A stretch of 64,000 bases of DNA from Vibrio sp. 14G-20 (GTDB lineage: Bacteria > Pseudomonadota > Gammaproteobacteria > Enterobacterales > Vibrionaceae): positions 58,971 through 122,970 of the forward strand of contig NZ_JAPHPW010000015.1 of assembly GCF_026241515.1 (NCBI RefSeq), given 5' to 3'. The position numbers and the translations under genes are program-made. Positions 60,549 through 64,000 of this stretch are shown here, one piece after another (positions within the stretch are counted from its first letter, which is position 1; every line of letters begins with the position of its first letter). Below the pieces are notes generated by a model. That model ran no database searches, was not told the origin of the DNA, and saw only the letters and a list, made by a program, of their open reading frames with translations.

Positions 60549-62141
60549 ATGAATAACGCTCGTCCAATTCGCCGCGCTCTAATCAGCGTATCAGACAAAA
60601 CTGGTATCGTTGAATTTGCACAAGCTCTTGCTAACCGTGGTGTAGATATCCTATCTACCGGTGGCACTGCTCGCCTGCTTGCTGAAAAAGGCATCTCTGT
60701 TACAGAAGTATCTGACTACACTGGTTTCCCAGAAATGATGGATGGCCGTGTTAAGACTCTGCACCCAAAAGTTCATGGTGGTGTTCTAGGCCGTCGTGGC
60801 CAAGATGATGACGTGATGGAAACTCACGGTATCAACCCTATCGATATGGTTGTTGTAAACCTATACCCATTCGCAGAAACCGTTGCTAAAGAAGGTTGTA
60901 CCCTTGCTGACGCTGTTGAGAACATCGACATCGGCGGTCCAACAATGGTTCGCTCTGCTGCTAAAAACCACAAAGACGTGACTATCGTTGTTAACGCACA
61001 CGACTACGAGCGTGTTGTGGCTGAAATGGACGCGAACGAGCAATCTCTAACGCTAGAGACTCGCTTTGACCTCGCTATCGCAGCATTCGAGCACACAGCT
61101 TCTTACGACGGCATGATCGCTAACTACTTCGGCACTATGGTTCCTAGCTACGGCGCGAACAAGGAAGGCGATGAAGAGAGCAAATTCCCTCGTACGTTCA
61201 ACCAACAGTTCGAGAAGAAGCAAGACATGCGCTACGGTGAGAACAGCCACCAAGCAGCCGCTTTCTACGTTGAAGCGAACCCTGAAGAAGCGTCTGTATC
61301 TACAGCTCATCAAATCCAAGGTAAAGCACTTTCTTACAACAACATCGCTGACACTGACGCAGCACTTGAGTGTGTGAAAGAGTTCAACGAGCCAGCATGT
61401 GTGATTGTTAAGCACGCTAACCCATGTGGTGTTGCACTAGGTGAAGACATCCTAGAAGCTTACGACCGCGCATTCAAAACAGACCCAACATCTGCATTTG
61501 GCGGCATCATCGCATTCAACCGTGAACTAGACGCGGCAACAGCAACGGCTATCACTGAGCGTCAATTCGTTGAAGTTATCATTGCACCATCAGTTTCTGC
61601 TGAAGCAGTAGAAATCGTAGCGGCTAAGAAAAACCTTCGCCTACTTGAGTGTGGTGAGTGGACAACTAAGACAACAGGCTTTGACGTGAAACGCGTTAAC
61701 GGTGGTTTGCTAGTTCAAGACCGCGACCAAGGCATGGTGTCTGAAGACGACCTGAAAGTGGTTTCTAAGCGCCAACCTACAGCTGAAGAGCTAAAAGATG
61801 CCCTATTCTGCTGGAAAGTAGCGAAGTACGTTAAATCTAACGCTATCGTTTACTCAAAAGGCGATATGACAATTGGTGTAGGCGCTGGCCAAATGAGCCG
61901 CGTTTACTCTGCGAAAATCGCAGGCATCAAAGCTGCAGACGAAGGTCTACAGGTTGAAGGTTGTGTAATGGCATCTGACGCGTTCTTCCCATTCCGTGAC
62001 GGTATCGACGCGGCAGCAGAAGCTGGCATCAAGTGTGTTATCCAACCGGGCGGCTCTATGCGTGATGACGAAGTTATCGCAGCAGCAGACGAACACGGCA
62101 TGGCGATGATCTTTACTGGCATGCGTCACTTCCGCCACTAA
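60549..62141 (+). CDS. purH: Bifunctional AICAR formyltransferase / IMP cyclohydrolase
   Basis: Last two steps of de novo IMP synthesis. 530 residues (E. coli 529). N-terminal MGS-like IMP cyclohydrolase domain (ALISVSDKTGIVEFAQAL, STGGTARLL, MMDGRVKTLHPKVHGG). The C-terminal transformylase domain has NSHQAAAFYVE, KHANPCGVA, DPTSAFGGIIAFN and the terminal IQPGGSMRDDEVIAAADEHG with MIFTGMRHFRH. It is followed by purD; a 295-base gap with an ERIC-like element separates them. Confidence 0.98.
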   Translation: MNNARPIRRALISVSDKTGIVEFAQALANRGVDILSTGGTARLLAEKGISVTEVSDYTGFPEMMDGRVKTLHPKVHGGVLGRRGQDDDVMETHGINPIDMVVVNLYPFAETVAKEGCTLADAVENIDIGGPTMVRSAAKNHKDVTIVVNAHDYERVVAEMDANEQSLTLETRFDLAIAAFEHTASYDGMIANYFGTMVPSYGANKEGDEESKFPRTFNQQFEKKQDMRYGENSHQAAAFYVEANPEEASVSTAHQIQGKALSYNNIADTDAALECVKEFNEPACVIVKHANPCGVALGEDILEAYDRAFKTDPTSAFGGIIAFNRELDAATATAITERQFVEVIIAPSVSAEAVEIVAAKKNLRLLECGEWTTKTTGFDVKRVNGGLLVQDRDQGMVSEDDLKVVSKRQPTAEELKDALFCWKVAKYVKSNAIVYSKGDMTIGVGAGQMSRVYSAKIAGIKAADEGLQVEGCVMASDAFFPFRDGIDAAAEAGIKCVIQPGGSMRDDEVIAAADEHGMAMIFTGMRHFRH

Positions 62142-62163
62142 TTCCCTCTTCGTATTTGGCACT

Positions 62164-62246
62164 GTGGCGTCGTTAGCTGCTTTCGCCCACCCCGGTCACA
62201 TAGTGGACTATGCTCCCGGGGATGGGCTCAATTGCTGCCTAGCCAC
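62164..62246. repeat. ERIC-like intergenic repeat between purH and purD
   Basis: An 83-base imperfect palindrome from GTGGC (62164-62168) to GCCAC (62242-62246). The core is CCCCGGTCACATAG, TGGA and CTATGCTCCCGGGG, with GCCCA/TGGGC around it. The core strongly resembles the central inverted repeat of enterobacterial ERIC (IRU) elements, which are also known in vibrios. It would be transcribed if purHD is one operon. Confidence 0.75.
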
Positions 62247-62436
62247 ATCACCAACTACTTTGAGCAAAACTTATTTAATTTAGCTAATTTGAAATACTCT
62301 TAGTTTTAGAAATTTTTCATTTTAGAGCAAAGCCATATTGATAAGGTCAAGGAGAGCTCGCGGAGTTTATAACTATAAATAAGCAAGCTCGACGCAGAGA
62401 TTAACAATATGGCGCAGCTATCAAAGGATAAATAAA

Positions 62437-63726
62437 ATGAATGTACTTATTATTGGTGCTGGCGGTAGAGAACATGCTTTGGGGTGGAAAGCAGCACAAA
62501 ACCCAAACGTTGAAACAGTATTCATCGCTCCAGGTAACGCAGGTACTGCACTTGAGCCTAAACTTGAGAACGTAAGCATCGGCGTTGAAGACATCGCTGG
62601 TTTAGTGGCGTTTGCTCAAGAGAAAAAAATCGAACTGACTATCGTTGGCCCTGAAGCACCATTAGTTATTGGTGTAGTTGACGCATTCCGCGAAGTGGGT
62701 CTTCCTATCTTTGGTCCAACTCAAGCAGCAGCACAGCTTGAAGGTTCGAAAGCATTCACTAAAGACTTCCTAGCTCGTCATGACATCCCAACGGGTTACT
62801 ACGCAAACTTCACTGAGATTGAGCCAGCTATCGCTTACGTACGTGAGCAAGGCGCTCCAATCGTAGTAAAAGCTGACGGTCTTGCGGCGGGTAAAGGCGT
62901 TATCGTTGCGATGACCCTTGAAGAAGCTGAAGACGCAATCAAAGATATGCTAGCGGGCAACGCATTTGGCGAAGCTGGCAGCCGCGTGGTTATCGAAGAG
63001 TTCCTTGAAGGCGAAGAAGCAAGCTTCATCGTAATGGTTGACGGTTCTAGCGTGCTTCCTATGGCCACCAGCCAAGATCACAAACGTGTTGGCGACAAAG
63101 ACACGGGGCCTAATACTGGCGGTATGGGTGCTTACTCTCCAGCTCCAGTTGTGACGCCTGAAATCCACAACCGTATCCTTGAGGAAGTTATCTACCCAAC
63201 GGTACGTGGTATGGACGCAGAAGGCGCACCTTACACGGGTTTCCTTTACGCAGGCCTAATGATCGATGCTGACGGCACACCTAAAGTTATCGAATACAAC
63301 TGCCGCTTCGGCGATCCAGAAACGCAACCTATCATGATGCGTATGGAGTCAGACCTTGTTGAGCTTTGCCTAATGGCTATCGACGAGAAACTAGACGAAG
63401 CAGAATCAAAGTGGGATCCACGCGCTTCTATCGGTGTTGTTCTTGCGGCTGGCGGTTACCCTGCTGACTACGCAAAAGGTGACGTTATTTCACTACCAAC
63501 AAGCGAAGTTGAAGGCCAAAAGGTTTTCCACGCGGGTACGACAAATAACGAAGCTGGCGATGTGGTGACAAACGGTGGTCGTGTACTTTGTGCAACGGCA
63601 CTGGGTAACACGGTTTCTGAAGCTCAAGAGCGCGCTTACGCATTGACGAAGCAAGTTAGTTGGAATGGTATGTTCCACCGCAATGACATTGGTTACCGTG
63701 CGATTGCGCGCGAACAAGAGCAGTAA
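62437..63726 (+). CDS. purD: Phosphoribosylamine-glycine ligase
   Basis: GAR synthetase, second step of purine synthesis: phosphoribosylamine plus glycine and ATP to GAR. 429 residues, identical in length to E. coli PurD. N-terminal MNVLIIGAGGREHALGWKAAQ; ATP-grasp with VKADGLAAGKGVIVA (about residues 145-159) and the SFIVMVDG strand. The DKDTGPNTGGMGAYSPAP signature and YNCRFGDPETQ metal ligands are also present. Downstream of purH with the ERIC-like element between. Confidence 0.98.
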   Translation: MNVLIIGAGGREHALGWKAAQNPNVETVFIAPGNAGTALEPKLENVSIGVEDIAGLVAFAQEKKIELTIVGPEAPLVIGVVDAFREVGLPIFGPTQAAAQLEGSKAFTKDFLARHDIPTGYYANFTEIEPAIAYVREQGAPIVVKADGLAAGKGVIVAMTLEEAEDAIKDMLAGNAFGEAGSRVVIEEFLEGEEASFIVMVDGSSVLPMATSQDHKRVGDKDTGPNTGGMGAYSPAPVVTPEIHNRILEEVIYPTVRGMDAEGAPYTGFLYAGLMIDADGTPKVIEYNCRFGDPETQPIMMRMESDLVELCLMAIDEKLDEAESKWDPRASIGVVLAAGGYPADYAKGDVISLPTSEVEGQKVFHAGTTNNEAGDVVTNGGRVLCATALGNTVSEAQERAYALTKQVSWNGMFHRNDIGYRAIAREQEQ

Positions 63727-63795
63727 ACAATCTTGTTGCTCGCTTAGATTCGAGCGACAGCAAGTGAATAACAGAAAAAGGCGCCTCAATAGGCC

Positions 63796-63817
63796 AACAC
63801 CTATCATTTAAGGTGTT
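63796..63817. repeat. Hairpin at the end of the transposase remnant
   Basis: AACACCT (63796-63802), loop ATCATTTA, AGGTGTT (63811-63817), covering the transposase stop codon. It may be part of the insertion sequence end. Confidence 0.5.
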
Positions 63818-64000
63818 TAGATCGCCCAGTGTAGCGAGTCTTACTAAAACGAACGGTCCTATCTTTGGGCCGTTTTTGTTTTTCGGGCAAAATATAACGT
63901 TTCACTCGCTCTCTCATAGCCCGCAGCTTTTTGGGAATCGAACCTGGGGAGGCGATAGCACACCACATTAGCTCATCTTGAATATCTCGAAGTGCCATCG
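63804..64000 (-). CDS. IS4-type transposase, C-terminal end (cut by window)
   Basis: The frame is open to the right edge and shows the last 65 or so residues: ALRDIQDELMWCAIASPGSIPKKLRAMRERVKRYILPEKQKRP and a basic tail ending RYTGRSKHLK. The PGSIPKKL...ILPEKQKRP pattern followed by a Lys/Arg-rich end is what I know from IS4-family transposases. The catalytic DDE part would lie outside. It may be a complete or a broken insertion sequence; the window does not tell. Confidence 0.65.
   Translation of the reverse strand, partial: MALRDIQDELMWCAIASPGSIPKKLRAMRERVKRYILPEKQKRPKDRTVRFSKTRYTGRSKHLK
63853..63883 (+). terminator. Terminator-like hairpin inside the transposase tail, reading from purD
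   Basis: ACGGTCC (63853-63859), loop TATCTTT, GGGCCGT (63867-63873) with one G-T pair, followed by TTTTGTTTTT on the plus strand. It is well placed to end purD transcription although it lies within the antisense transposase frame. Confidence 0.65.

Noticed and set aside
61053..61415. 120-codon frame antisense to purH
   Set aside because: Entirely inside purH with no independent support; cysteine/valine-rich composition is typical of antisense frames.

Overview
The window looks like chromosome 1 of a marine Vibrio, probably near the V. splendidus group. The protein sequences are Vibrio-like, the base composition is moderate, and several gene neighbourhoods are typical of the genus (metB|metJ, priA-cytR-ftsN-hslVU-menA-rraA, cpxP|cpxRA-sodA-trmL, fxsA|aspA-dcuA, dsbD-crbR-nhaP2-symporter, dusB-fis-purHD). 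This assignment is inferred from remembered gene order and sequence, without a database search. I see no rRNA, tRNA, CRISPR array or prophage. Most of the window is core genome.

Layout. 0-5.8 kb: metB (cut by the left edge) and metJ diverge around tandem met boxes, followed by a short malic enzyme, ribosomal protein L31 and PriA. 6-13.2 kb: cytR with a CRP site, ftsN, the heat-shock protease hslVU with a sigma-32-type promoter, menA, rraA, zapB and glpX. 13.4-18.7 kb: a cysteine-rich SufR-like regulator, three small poorly known genes, tpiA, pfkA and fieF. 18.9-23.7 kb: the Cpx envelope-stress module with an exact CpxR box, a Fur-controlled sodA, trmL and fxsA.

23.9-36 kb is a nitrogen and carbamoyl-phosphate region: aspA-dcuA, then a YfcC/ArcD-type antiporter, arcA, arcC and argF/arcB (arginine deiminase pathway), then pyrBI behind a pyrBI-type attenuator with a readable leader peptide. 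A second-type ArgR closes the region; one acidic residue of its predicted arginine pocket is changed. Between this argR and dsbD lies what looks like a decayed cutA. Long AT-rich gaps and several large perfect hairpins occur here.

38-54.5 kb is an acetate-centred region. It holds a CrbR-type response regulator, NhaP2, a two-subunit sodium/acetate-type symporter, a Fur-controlled fumC operon, the giant symporter-histidine kinase CrbS, an HcaT-type transporter, a cNMP/CBS/DUF294 protein with a DnaQ-like exonuclease, and acs. Four promoter regions here share a CTAAAG core, which could be the CrbR operator. 54.8-64 kb returns to housekeeping: aroQ-accBC, prmA, dusB-fis, zntR, purH and purD. An ERIC-like element lies between purH and purD, and a transposase tail with an embedded terminator lies at the right edge.

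How the genes connect: the arginine deiminase pathway makes carbamoyl phosphate, which carbamate kinase uses for ATP and which PyrBI can also use. Aspartate is shared by AspA and PyrB. CrbS/CrbR is expected to switch on acetate uptake and Acs. Fur boxes at sodA and fumC indicate replacement of iron enzymes when iron is scarce.
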